From contig CAIMNN010000015.1 of NCBI GenBank assembly GCA_903842845.1, positions 1-14,329 on the forward strand: 14,329 bases of DNA, read 5' to 3'. Origin of the DNA: an uncultured Acidobacteriaceae bacterium (lineage in GTDB: Bacteria > Acidobacteriota > Terriglobia > Terriglobales > Acidobacteriaceae). The notes beneath the pieces are model-generated. The model was given only the letters and a program-made list of their open reading frames with translations, made no database searches and had not been told where the DNA came from. A program made the position numbers and the translations under genes. Shown one piece after another: positions 7,417 through 14,118 of the stretch (position 1 is the stretch's first letter; every line of letters starts with the position of its first letter).

Positions 7417-7463
7417 ATCGGCTAAACTGAGTTGTTTGATTTTCGGATTTTTCCGGGGGATTT

Positions 7464-8642
7464 ATGGCTAAGAAATTTACCGGCGTTGATTTTCTTCACC
7501 TCGACGCAAGCTTCTCTGAGGACGAGTTGCTCGTCCGCAAAACTGCCCGCGATTTTGTTGACGACAACCTGATTCCAATCATCGAAGATTGCTTCCGCGA
7601 GGGGCGCTTTCCGCGTGAGCTTGTGCCCATCATGGGCGAGCTTGGTTTCTTCGGCGCGAACCTCGAAGGCTACGGCTGCGCTGGCATGTCAAATGTTGAG
7701 TATGGCCTCGTCATGCAGGAACTCGAACGCGGCGACTCCGGCTTCCGCAGTTTTGTCAGCGTGCAATCCGGCCTCGTGATGTACCCCATCTACACCTTCG
7801 GTAGCGATGAACAGAAGAACAAGTGGTTGCCTGCGCTCGCGTCCGGCGAAAAGCTCGGCTGCTTCGGCCTCACAGAACCCGACTTCGGCTCGAACCCCGG
7901 CGGCATGCGCACAACGGCGCGCAAAGTCGGCGATGAGTACATTTTGAACGGCGAAAAGATGTGGATCACTTCGGCCTCGATTGCAGACGTCTCAATCGTC
8001 TGGGCCAAGGTCGAAGATGAAGGCGGCAAGGTCCGCGGCTTCCTCGTTGAGAACGACCGCCCCGGCTACTCGGCATTCGACGTCCACGGCAAGTGGAGCC
8101 TGCGCGCATCGGTGACCAGCGGATTTTCAATGCAGGACGTCCACATTCCAGCTTCGAATCTTCTGCCCGGCTCAGGCGGCTTGAAGAGCGCATTGATGTG
8201 CCTCAATCAAGCCCGTTACGGCATCAGTTGGGGAGCAATCGGCGCAGCGATGAGCTGCTACGACACAGCGTTACAGTATTCGCTGGTGCGCAAGCAGTTC
8301 CGCGACCAGCCCATCGCCAGCCACCAACTCATTCAAGAAAAGCTGGTGTGGATGATCACCGAGATATCCAAGGCGCAACTGCTCAGCTTGCAGGTCGGCC
8401 GCCTCAAGGATGCAGGCACTGTGAAGCCCGAGCACATCTCCATGGCCAAGGGAAACAACGTTGCCATTGCGCTCGATATCGCGCGCGAAGCCCGCGACAT
8501 TCTCGGTGCCAACGGCATCACTGAAGATTACCCAGTGATGCGCCACATGATGAACCTCGAGTCGGTGAAGACCTACGAGGGCACGCACAACATGCACACT
8601 CTCATCATCGGTCAGAGCATTACAGGCATCCCGGCTTATTAG
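7464..8642 (+). CDS. Acyl-CoA dehydrogenase, glutaryl-CoA dehydrogenase type
   Basis: This is an FAD-dependent acyl-CoA dehydrogenase of 392 residues, closest by motif to glutaryl-CoA dehydrogenase (EC 1.3.8.6), which oxidises and decarboxylates glutaryl-CoA to crotonyl-CoA in lysine/tryptophan-type degradation. Evidence is ERGDSGFRS with Arg95 followed by VSVQSGLVMYPI (98-109), a segment that in GCDH supplies the Arg binding the substrate carboxylate; GCFGLTEPDFGSNPGGM (132-148), the FAD/substrate loop; and KTYEGTHNMHTLIIGQSITG (369-388), with Glu372 as the expected catalytic base. The start ATG 7464 has GGGGGA 3 bases upstream, and the N-terminus is typical. The next gene is tnaA, 65 bases on. 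Tryptophanase itself gives indole and pyruvate, not glutaryl-CoA, so a shared pathway is not proven. A related acyl-CoA substrate is possible. Confidence 0.9.
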   Translation: MAKKFTGVDFLHLDASFSEDELLVRKTARDFVDDNLIPIIEDCFREGRFPRELVPIMGELGFFGANLEGYGCAGMSNVEYGLVMQELERGDSGFRSFVSVQSGLVMYPIYTFGSDEQKNKWLPALASGEKLGCFGLTEPDFGSNPGGMRTTARKVGDEYILNGEKMWITSASIADVSIVWAKVEDEGGKVRGFLVENDRPGYSAFDVHGKWSLRASVTSGFSMQDVHIPASNLLPGSGGLKSALMCLNQARYGISWGAIGAAMSCYDTALQYSLVRKQFRDQPIASHQLIQEKLVWMITEISKAQLLSLQVGRLKDAGTVKPEHISMAKGNNVAIALDIAREARDILGANGITEDYPVMRHMMNLESVKTYEGTHNMHTLIIGQSITGIPAY

Positions 8643-8660
8643 GGAGCTGCAACAAAAATT

Positions 8661-8688
8661 GCCCGGGCTGTCTTCTGATGGCCCGGGT
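8661..8688 (+). terminator. Intergenic hairpin between the acyl-CoA dehydrogenase gene and tnaA
   Basis: A 7-bp GC-only stem (CCCGGGC at 8662-8668, GCCCGGG at 8681-8687) has a 12-base loop and is followed only by TTT. It begins 19 bases after the upstream stop and ends 8 bases before the tnaA Shine-Dalgarno, which it does not cover. It may be a weak terminator, or an RNA-processing or stability element that sets tnaA expression apart. Confidence 0.5.
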
Positions 8689-8707
8689 TTGCTGTGAGGA
8701 GCAAACA

Positions 8708-10063
8708 ATGCCGGTCAAAACAATCATTGAGCCATTCCGCATCAAGAGCGTCGAGCCCATCCACCACACCACGCGTGAAGAGCGCGAAAAGATGCTGCGC
8801 GACGCAAGCTACAATTTATTTTTGCTCAAGGCGGACGACGTTCTCATTGACCTCCTCACCGACTCCGGCACCGGCGCGATGAGCACGCATCAATGGGCTG
8901 GCATAATGGAAGGCGATGAGAGCTACGCTGGCAGCAAAAGTTTTGACCACTTCAAAACCTCAGTGCAAGAGATTACCGGCTTCAAGCACGTGATGCCTAC
9001 GCACCAGGGCCGCGCCGCCGAGCGCATCCTCTTCCAGACCATGTGCAAGCCCGGCGACATCGTGCCCAACAACACGCACTTTGACACCACCCGCGCCAAC
9101 ACCGAGTTCACCGGCGCTGAAGCACGCGACATCCCCTGCCCCGAAGCGCGCATCCCATCCGACCGCTCGCCCTTCAAAGGCAATATGGATCTGGCCGCGC
9201 TTGAAGCGTTGCTCGACCAGAATGACCGCCATCACATCCCGCTCGTCATGATCACCGTGACAAACAACTCCGGCGGCGGGCAGCCGGTCTCGATGGCCAA
9301 CGTACGCGCCGTCTCCGCGCTCTGCAAAAAGCACGGCATTCCCTTCTATATCGACGCCTGCCGTTTTGCCGAAAACAGCTACTTCATCAAGATGCGCGAG
9401 CCCGGCTACGCAGACAAGACGCCCAAACAAATTGCGCAGGAGCTTTTCAGCTACGCCGACGGCTGCACGATGAGCGCGAAGAAGGACGGCATGGCGAACA
9501 TCGGCGGCTTCCTCTGCACCAACGACGACAGACTAGCGCAACAGGAGAAAGACCTTCTCATTCTCACCGAAGGCTATCCGACATATGGCGGGCTCGCCGG
9601 CCGCGACCTGGAAGCTATTGCCACTGGCATACAGGAAGCACTCGATATCGATTATCTGAAGTACCGCATCACGTCGACTGGCTACCTTGGCAACAAAATC
9701 TCTGAACAGGGTGTTCCGATTGTTCAGCCTCCTGGCGGCCACGCAATATATATTGACGCCAAGACCTTCCTGCCCCACATCCCCGTCGCTCAGTTCCCCG
9801 GAGTCGCGCTGGCGGCGGAACTTTATCTCGAGGGTGGCATTCGCTCGGTCGAAATCGGCAGCCTGATGTTCGCAGGCGCGGCGAAGATGGAACTCGTCCG
9901 CCTCGCCATCCCCCGTCGAGTCTACACGCAAAGCCACATCGACTACGTAGTCGAGATTATTCTTTCGGTATGGGAGCGGCGCCAGCAGATCAAGGGTATG
10001 CGGCTGACTTACGAAGCGCCATTCCTGCGCCATTTCACCGCGAAGTTGGAACCTGTTGAGTAA
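8708..10063 (+). CDS. tnaA: Tryptophanase (tryptophan indole-lyase)
   Basis: This PLP enzyme (EC 4.1.99.1) splits L-tryptophan into indole, pyruvate and ammonia. It has 451 residues from ATG 8708, which has GAGGAG 6 bases upstream. An in-frame ATG at 8678 lies inside the intergenic hairpin and was rejected. Conserved sites are PTHQGR (97-102, PLP phosphate), Asp216 and Arg219 in IDACRFAEN (PLP ring), Schiff-base Lys259 in TMSAKKD, and GDESYAGS (69-76, potassium-site Glu). Three positions separate tryptophanase from tyrosine phenol-lyase, and all point to tryptophanase: Asp126 in FDTT (Thr in TPL), VEIG at 381-384 (MERG in TPL) and RHFTA at 441-445 (RFFTA in TPL). Other stretches (NIGGFLC, GLAGRD) look TPL-like, so some doubt about specificity remains. 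No TnaC-type leader peptide with a Trp codon fits in the 65 bp upstream. Confidence 0.92.
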   Translation: MPVKTIIEPFRIKSVEPIHHTTREEREKMLRDASYNLFLLKADDVLIDLLTDSGTGAMSTHQWAGIMEGDESYAGSKSFDHFKTSVQEITGFKHVMPTHQGRAAERILFQTMCKPGDIVPNNTHFDTTRANTEFTGAEARDIPCPEARIPSDRSPFKGNMDLAALEALLDQNDRHHIPLVMITVTNNSGGGQPVSMANVRAVSALCKKHGIPFYIDACRFAENSYFIKMREPGYADKTPKQIAQELFSYADGCTMSAKKDGMANIGGFLCTNDDRLAQQEKDLLILTEGYPTYGGLAGRDLEAIATGIQEALDIDYLKYRITSTGYLGNKISEQGVPIVQPPGGHAIYIDAKTFLPHIPVAQFPGVALAAELYLEGGIRSVEIGSLMFAGAAKMELVRLAIPRRVYTQSHIDYVVEIILSVWERRQQIKGMRLTYEAPFLRHFTAKLEPVE

Positions 10064-10070
10064 TGTGAAT

Positions 10071-10103
10071 GCCCATCCTTCACTGAGGAAATGAAAGATG
10101 GGC
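10071..10103. terminator. Hairpin between convergent tnaA and the FN3/DNRLRE gene
   Basis: Stem GCCCATC / GATGGGC (7 bp), then one mismatch, then TTCA / TGAA (4 bp), with a 9-base loop. It starts 7 bases after the tnaA stop and ends 17 bases before the stop of the minus-strand gene, so it can serve both. Neither side has a long T run, so its strength is uncertain. Confidence 0.5.
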
Positions 10104-10120
10104 CATGCATGTTTCAGATT

Positions 10121-11248
10121 TTAATTCCTATAAAGCACCACGAGCTGCGTGCTTTGCACATCGTAACTCGTATGGCACGCTTTTTCAGTGAAGACATTGA
10201 GATCATCCTCCGGCCCAATGAGCACGATGCCGAAGTTGGGAACTCCTGTCATCCAACCCTGCACTATTCTCGTTACGTCCATCGAAACATCCGGGCCGAC
10301 TTGTCTGACTCCTTGTTGAACAATGTCTGCATCCACATAATCATTCGGGTATTTCCACCAACGCGCCTTGCCCACAGCTATCTTATCGATGCAGCTCGAA
10401 TCATGATTCGTTGGCGGGGTATTCCCGCTGCCTTCGAGTGTGGTATCTACGCTCATGCGCAGATGGGCTGAGACGATCCGCTTATTCGTCAAGGAGCTCA
10501 GATCAAAGAGCAGTGCCGTTTGATCGATCGAGTTGAAATACTTATCGCCAGTCAAACTCTTCTCTGTTTGGAACTCAAAGCCAACTAACTCTCCTATAGC
10601 CGCAGTTGAGTTTCTAGCATCAAAATCGCTTGAATGGTAGGCCTGGGATGATGTGTATTGGACCGGAGCAAACGTAGCTGCTTGAATCGATTGCCCGGAA
10701 CTGGTGCAAACCGTCCCACTCAAAGGTGATTCACGCAACGTGCCATAGGCGCTTACCGCAAAACACGCACCGTCATACCCACCTGCCGGTAGCGGATCTA
10801 CAACCCATGCGGTAATATCGTGGCCGTTATTCTGCGTATATACCAACGTATTAATGCCGCTATCCACGCGATAGATTTTGTAGCCGCTCACCTGCGCTGC
10901 TGGACTTGCAGGTGGATTCCAAACTAATGCGATCCGGCCCTTGGGCAGCAACGCATGGCACACCAGCCCCACGGCAAATCCACCGTGTTGGCTGCACACT
11001 GTTTGATCAACCGTTGTCTGAATTCCGGAAGGCGCACGCAGGCGAAGACTGGAAAACGACGGTGGCAGTTCTATCCTGCGATGCGTCGCTTGTACGGGTT
11101 GTTCCACAGCTTGCCTCTGCGTCGTGGGCGGCAGTTGACGGCGAACAACCTGAGAGCTTAGAGACCCAGTGAATATGGTTCCAAAGAGCATCATTGTGAT
11201 GATTGCATTCATCAATCCAAATGCCATATGGAATTTTCTTCGAGACAT
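10121..11248 (-). CDS. Secreted FN3-like / DNRLRE-like protein
   Basis: A 375-residue exported protein. Residues 1-32 form a signal peptide or N-terminal anchor (basic RRK, then a hydrophobic stretch from about 9 to 30). A Gln/Pro/Arg-rich linker follows (33-65). Residues about 104-181 look like a fibronectin-III/Ig-like domain (RIALVWNPP, VSGYKIYRVD, CFAVSAYG). Residues about 197-373 resemble the DNRLRE domain, a cell-surface beta-sandwich module (LLFDLSSL, IVSAHLRMSVD, VSMDVTRIVQGWMTG, FGIVLIGPE). Six Cys (85, 97, 162, 181, 286, 358) could form disulfides outside the cytoplasm. The start at 11248 has AGGGAA 6 bases upstream. Sampled GC (about 43-50% in 10561-10680) is below the roughly 60% of tnaA. 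Role unknown, perhaps surface adhesion or structure. Domain names are by pattern, not by search. Confidence 0.85.
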   Translation of the reverse strand: MSRRKFHMAFGLMNAIITMMLFGTIFTGSLSSQVVRRQLPPTTQRQAVEQPVQATHRRIELPPSFSSLRLRAPSGIQTTVDQTVCSQHGGFAVGLVCHALLPKGRIALVWNPPASPAAQVSGYKIYRVDSGINTLVYTQNNGHDITAWVVDPLPAGGYDGACFAVSAYGTLRESPLSGTVCTSSGQSIQAATFAPVQYTSSQAYHSSDFDARNSTAAIGELVGFEFQTEKSLTGDKYFNSIDQTALLFDLSSLTNKRIVSAHLRMSVDTTLEGSGNTPPTNHDSSCIDKIAVGKARWWKYPNDYVDADIVQQGVRQVGPDVSMDVTRIVQGWMTGVPNFGIVLIGPEDDLNVFTEKACHTSYDVQSTQLVVLYRN

Positions 11249-11502
11249 GTGATGTTCCCTTTCTTGTATTTGATTCTGTCTATTGACAACAAGACCAGTG
11301 CGGTTGGTGAGACGCTTGTTTTAGGTAGGGCAATTCTACGGGAATGAGGAGTGAACAATATACAACTTTTCTTTGCAAAAAAATATTTTTCATGGCTTTT
11401 AGGTCTGTTTATGACAATTTGTAATAAATGGCTTTCCGTTCTACCGCGGTCACTTCGAAGTCAGGCCCACACTGCTATAAATAGACAACCGGAGGCCGCG
11501 AG
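11249..11502. other. AT-rich divergent intergenic region
   Basis: This 254-bp region separates the minus-strand FN3/DNRLRE gene from the plus-strand amidohydrolase gene. It contains an AT-rich block near 11360-11430, including a short A/T palindrome (AAAAATATTTTT, about 11380-11391), of the kind that favours DNA bending or melting. I find no open reading frame worth calling. It must hold the start signals for both flanking genes. Confidence 0.5.
11476..11502 (+). promoter_or_regulatory. Candidate -10 element and strong ribosome-binding site of the amidohydrolase gene
   Basis: TATAAA (11476-11481) matches the -10 consensus in 5 of 6 positions, but no good -35 stands 16-18 bases upstream. GGAGG (11491-11495) lies 7 bases before ATG 11503 and fixes the start. 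If this -10 is used, the leader is only about 15 bases. Confidence 0.35.
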
Positions 11503-12795
11503 ATGAATCATCAACTTTCTTGCACCTGCAAAATCTTTTTCTTTATTTCAATCCTCACAACATTCACGTTGAATTTATGCGCCCAATCGCCAGAGATTAA
11601 AGTCCTCCACGCCGCACGCCTCCTTGATATCGAAACCGGCAAGGTATTGCAGCCCGGCGAGGTGCTGGTCGAGGGCGAACGGATCAAGGCCGTCGGCGAG
11701 AAGGTGGAACACCCCACCGACGCTCAGTTCATCGACCTCGGCGATGTGACGCTGATGCCAGGGCTGATAGACGCGCACGTCCACCTCTTTCTGCATCCCG
11801 GTGCCGAGGACCTTCAGACCGTTGAGGAGTCAACGCCCTGGCGCACGCTGCTGGCAGCCGACGCCGCACGCGCAGACCTGATGGCCGGCTACACCGCCGA
11901 GCGCGATATGGGCACCGAAGGCGCTGGCTCCGCTGACACCGCCATCCGCCGCGCCATTGATTCAGGCCTCATTCCCGGCCCGCGCATGCGCATGAGCGGC
12001 AATGCCATCGACATCCTCGGCGGTCACGAGGATGCGAATAAGTACAACCCTGAGCAGCACGTCCTCTCCAACGCCGACCGCGCCAACACCGCATCCGAGC
12101 TCATCGCCGTGATGCGTGAGCAACACAAACAGGGCTCGGATTTCGCCAAACTCTACGAGACCGGACCTGACAGCATGGTCAATGGAGTGCTACGCACGCC
12201 TTACCAATACACTGTTGAAGAACTTGAAGCGACCGTAGCCGAGGCCAAGCGTTTGAACATCGTCGTAGCTGTCCACGCGATGGGCGAGCCGGGGACGCTC
12301 TACGCAGCCAAAGCCGGTGTTGCTTCAATCGACCACGCAACTCAACTCAGCGATGAAACAATGCGCATCATGAAGGAAAAACACATTCCTGCCGTGCCGA
12401 CCTTTGCCATCTTCGAGTACTTCGCCGAGCACGCCGAATCGCCCACTGTGAAAGCCCGCGAAGAGGCGCAACTCCAGTACAAGATTGCCGAATTCAAGAA
12501 GCAGATCGCCGCTGGCATCCCGTTTGCCGTTGGCTCCGACGTGGGCCCCTTCCCGCACGGAACGCAGGCCCACGAGATGACGCTGATGGTGAAATATGGA
12601 ATGAAACCTCTGGCCGTGCTTCAAGCCGACCTCATCGAAGGCGCGCGGCTGCTTGGTTGGGCTGACTCAATCGGCGAACTAAAATCCGGCTACTTCGCCG
12701 ACATCATCGCCGTCCCCGGCAACCCACTTGATGACATAACTGTCTGCGAGCATGTGAAGTTCGTGATGAAGGGCGGAGTTATCTACAAGCAGTAA
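11503..12795 (+). CDS. Secreted metal-dependent amidohydrolase (imidazolonepropionase/prolidase-like, COG1228 type)
   Basis: A 430-residue member of the amidohydrolase superfamily, a hydrolase with one or two metals on a TIM barrel. The likely metal ligands are all present: His92 and His94 in LIDAHVHLF, Lys216 in DFAKLYE (expected carboxylated Lys), His258 in VVAVHAMG, His278 in SIDHATQ, and Asp346 in AVGSDVGPF. The C-terminus has the usual small beta-sandwich closure (GELKSGYFADIIAVPGNPLDDI and VMKGGVIYKQ). Residues 1-27 are a Sec signal peptide (hydrophobic 11-25, cleavage probably after LCA). A lipobox is unlikely because Leu precedes the Cys. Export to the periplasm suggests it cleaves peptide-, dipeptide- or amide-type nutrients, but the substrate cannot be read from sequence. 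It is probably monocistronic, with a hairpin touching its stop codon. Confidence 0.92.
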   Translation: MNHQLSCTCKIFFFISILTTFTLNLCAQSPEIKVLHAARLLDIETGKVLQPGEVLVEGERIKAVGEKVEHPTDAQFIDLGDVTLMPGLIDAHVHLFLHPGAEDLQTVEESTPWRTLLAADAARADLMAGYTAERDMGTEGAGSADTAIRRAIDSGLIPGPRMRMSGNAIDILGGHEDANKYNPEQHVLSNADRANTASELIAVMREQHKQGSDFAKLYETGPDSMVNGVLRTPYQYTVEELEATVAEAKRLNIVVAVHAMGEPGTLYAAKAGVASIDHATQLSDETMRIMKEKHIPAVPTFAIFEYFAEHAESPTVKAREEAQLQYKIAEFKKQIAAGIPFAVGSDVGPFPHGTQAHEMTLMVKYGMKPLAVLQADLIEGARLLGWADSIGELKSGYFADIIAVPGNPLDDITVCEHVKFVMKGGVIYKQ

Positions 12796-12822
12796 GGCTG
12801 AAGTTCAAGTTGAACTTCAGCC
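12796..12822. terminator. Bidirectional hairpin between convergent amidohydrolase and mqnE genes
   Basis: A perfect 27-base palindrome around one central G: GGCTGAAGTTCAA and TTGAACTTCAGCC. As RNA this gives an 11-bp stem with a 5-base loop. It starts on the base after the amidohydrolase stop and ends 35 bases before the mqnE stop. The plus-side tail (TCTAATTGATTCATTT) is T-rich but interrupted. Confidence 0.65.
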
Positions 12823-12857
12823 TCTAATTGATTCATTTAGCTGATTATTTGCGCGAG

Positions 12858-14018
12858 TTAAACGGCGACGCTAAAGCTGTCTTCAGTGCGCGTTACCGCG
12901 TTATAGAGCGTGTCGCGCTCGACTGGGATACGGCCAGCCTCAGTAATAAGGCGGCAGAGTCCGGTGCGCGTCATGCCCTGCGGCGTTGTTGCGCCGGCAT
13001 CGTGATAGATCTTCTCTTCGATAACCGTACCGTCTAGGTCGTCCGACCCAAAGCGCAGCGCTATCTGCGCAATCTTCGGCGTCAACATCTGCCAGTAAGC
13101 CTTGATGTGGGCGAAGTTGTCCAGCATCAGACGGCCGACAGCAATCTGGCGCAGGTCGGTCAATCCAGTGGTTACGGGCAAGTGCGAGAGCGGCGTGTTC
13201 TCCGGATGGAAGGCTAGCGGAATAAACGTCTGGAAGCCGCCAGTCTCGTCCTGAAGGTTGCGCAGGCGCATCAGGTGGTAGATGCGGTGCTCGTCGTTCT
13301 CAATGTGGCCATAGAGCATCGTCGCGTTCGACCGGAAACCCAGCTTGTGTGCGATGCGTGCCGTGTCAATCCACTCATTGCCGTCAATCTTGTGGTCGCA
13401 AATGACCGAGCGAACGTCGGTAGCAAATATCTCAGCGCCGCCGCCGGGGAGCGAGTCGAGGCCGGCATCGCGAAGCTTGATGAGCGTCTCTTCAATGGTG
13501 AGCTTGGCGCGGCGGGCGAGGAATGAAACCTCAACCATCGTGAACGCCTTGATGTGAACCTTCGGGAAGCGCTCCTTGAGGCCTACCAGCAGGTCCAGGT
13601 AATACTCAAGCGGCAGGTCGGGGTGAAGGCCGCCGACGATGTGGAACTCAGTAACCGCCTCTGAGTAGCCGCTTGCGGCGGTCTCCCAGGCCTCTTCCAG
13701 ACCCATGGTGTAGCCGTTGGGGTCGCCCTTCTTGCGACCGAATGCGCACAAGCGGCAAGCCGCAATGCATACATTGGTGTGGTTGATATGGCGATTGACG
13801 TTGAAGTAGGTCTTGTCTCCATGCAGACGCTCGCGCACAACATTGGCCAGCCACCCAACAGCCAGCACATCACGTGTGCGGTAAAGCAGCAGCCCTTCCT
13901 CTGGAGTCAGGCGCTCCTTTGCCATCACCTTCTCGGCGATTGAATCCAGGCGAGGGTCATACGTGGAGAAGTTGTCCAAGGTGTACGACACCGGGGTCTG
14001 CGTAATAGGAGAAGCCAT
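12858..14018 (-). CDS. mqnE: Aminofutalosine synthase MqnE (radical SAM, menaquinone synthesis)
   Basis: This radical SAM enzyme of the futalosine route to menaquinone joins the adenosyl group of SAM to 3-[(1-carboxyvinyl)oxy]benzoate (the MqnA product) to give aminofutalosine. It has 386 residues from ATG 14018. The cluster motif is C84xxxC88xxC91, followed by AFGRK. The preceding YFNVNRHINHTNVC, then EFHIVGGLHPDLP, VHIKAFTMVEV and LPGGGAEIF, are typical of MqnE rather than MqnC. An in-frame start at 14168 would add 50 basic residues, cross a strong terminator and overlap the upstream gene, so it was rejected. There is no Shine-Dalgarno before 14018. A TATCAT element 6 bases upstream suggests a leaderless message. 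No other mqn gene is in the window, so the pathway is scattered here. It implies use of menaquinone in respiration. Confidence 0.95.
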   Translation of the reverse strand: MASPITQTPVSYTLDNFSTYDPRLDSIAEKVMAKERLTPEEGLLLYRTRDVLAVGWLANVVRERLHGDKTYFNVNRHINHTNVCIAACRLCAFGRKKGDPNGYTMGLEEAWETAASGYSEAVTEFHIVGGLHPDLPLEYYLDLLVGLKERFPKVHIKAFTMVEVSFLARRAKLTIEETLIKLRDAGLDSLPGGGAEIFATDVRSVICDHKIDGNEWIDTARIAHKLGFRSNATMLYGHIENDEHRIYHLMRLRNLQDETGGFQTFIPLAFHPENTPLSHLPVTTGLTDLRQIAVGRLMLDNFAHIKAYWQMLTPKIAQIALRFGSDDLDGTVIEEKIYHDAGATTPQGMTRTGLCRLITEAGRIPVERDTLYNAVTRTEDSFSVAV

Positions 14019-14024
14019 ACTTAT

Positions 14025-14030
14025 ATGATA
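14025..14030 (-). promoter_or_regulatory. Candidate -10 element giving a leaderless mqnE mRNA
   Basis: On the minus strand TATCAT (14030-14025, 5 of 6 to consensus) is followed by six bases and then the mqnE ATG. Transcription would start at or next to the A of the start codon, and no ribosome-binding site is seen. No clear -35 is visible. Confidence 0.35.
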
Positions 14031-14070
14031 ACGAATCCCACGTTCGAGTGCTGAATGCTTTGATGAGACG

Positions 14071-14100
14071 AAAAAAGGCCGCTGATAAAAGCGGCCTTTT
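14071..14100 (-). terminator. Strong intrinsic terminator of the gene at the right edge
   Basis: A perfect 10-bp stem (AAAAGGCCGC at 14073-14082, GCGGCCTTTT at 14091-14100) with an 8-base loop. On the minus strand the stem runs directly into six T (14076-14071), a classic Rho-independent terminator. It follows the stop at 14119-14121 by about 18 bases and insulates mqnE from the upstream gene. Confidence 0.85.
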
Positions 14101-14118
14101 CGTTTGATTGTTGGAGGC

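Noticed and set aside
8678..8707. Upstream ATG for tnaA, or a TnaC-like leader peptide
   Set aside because: The ATG lies within the hairpin and has no ribosome-binding site. The short stretch has no Trp codon and is in frame with tnaA, so it is not a separate leader.
10091..10471. Plus-strand frame after tnaA
   Set aside because: It lies opposite the conserved DNRLRE-like part of the minus-strand gene and starts inside the intergenic hairpin. It is a shadow.
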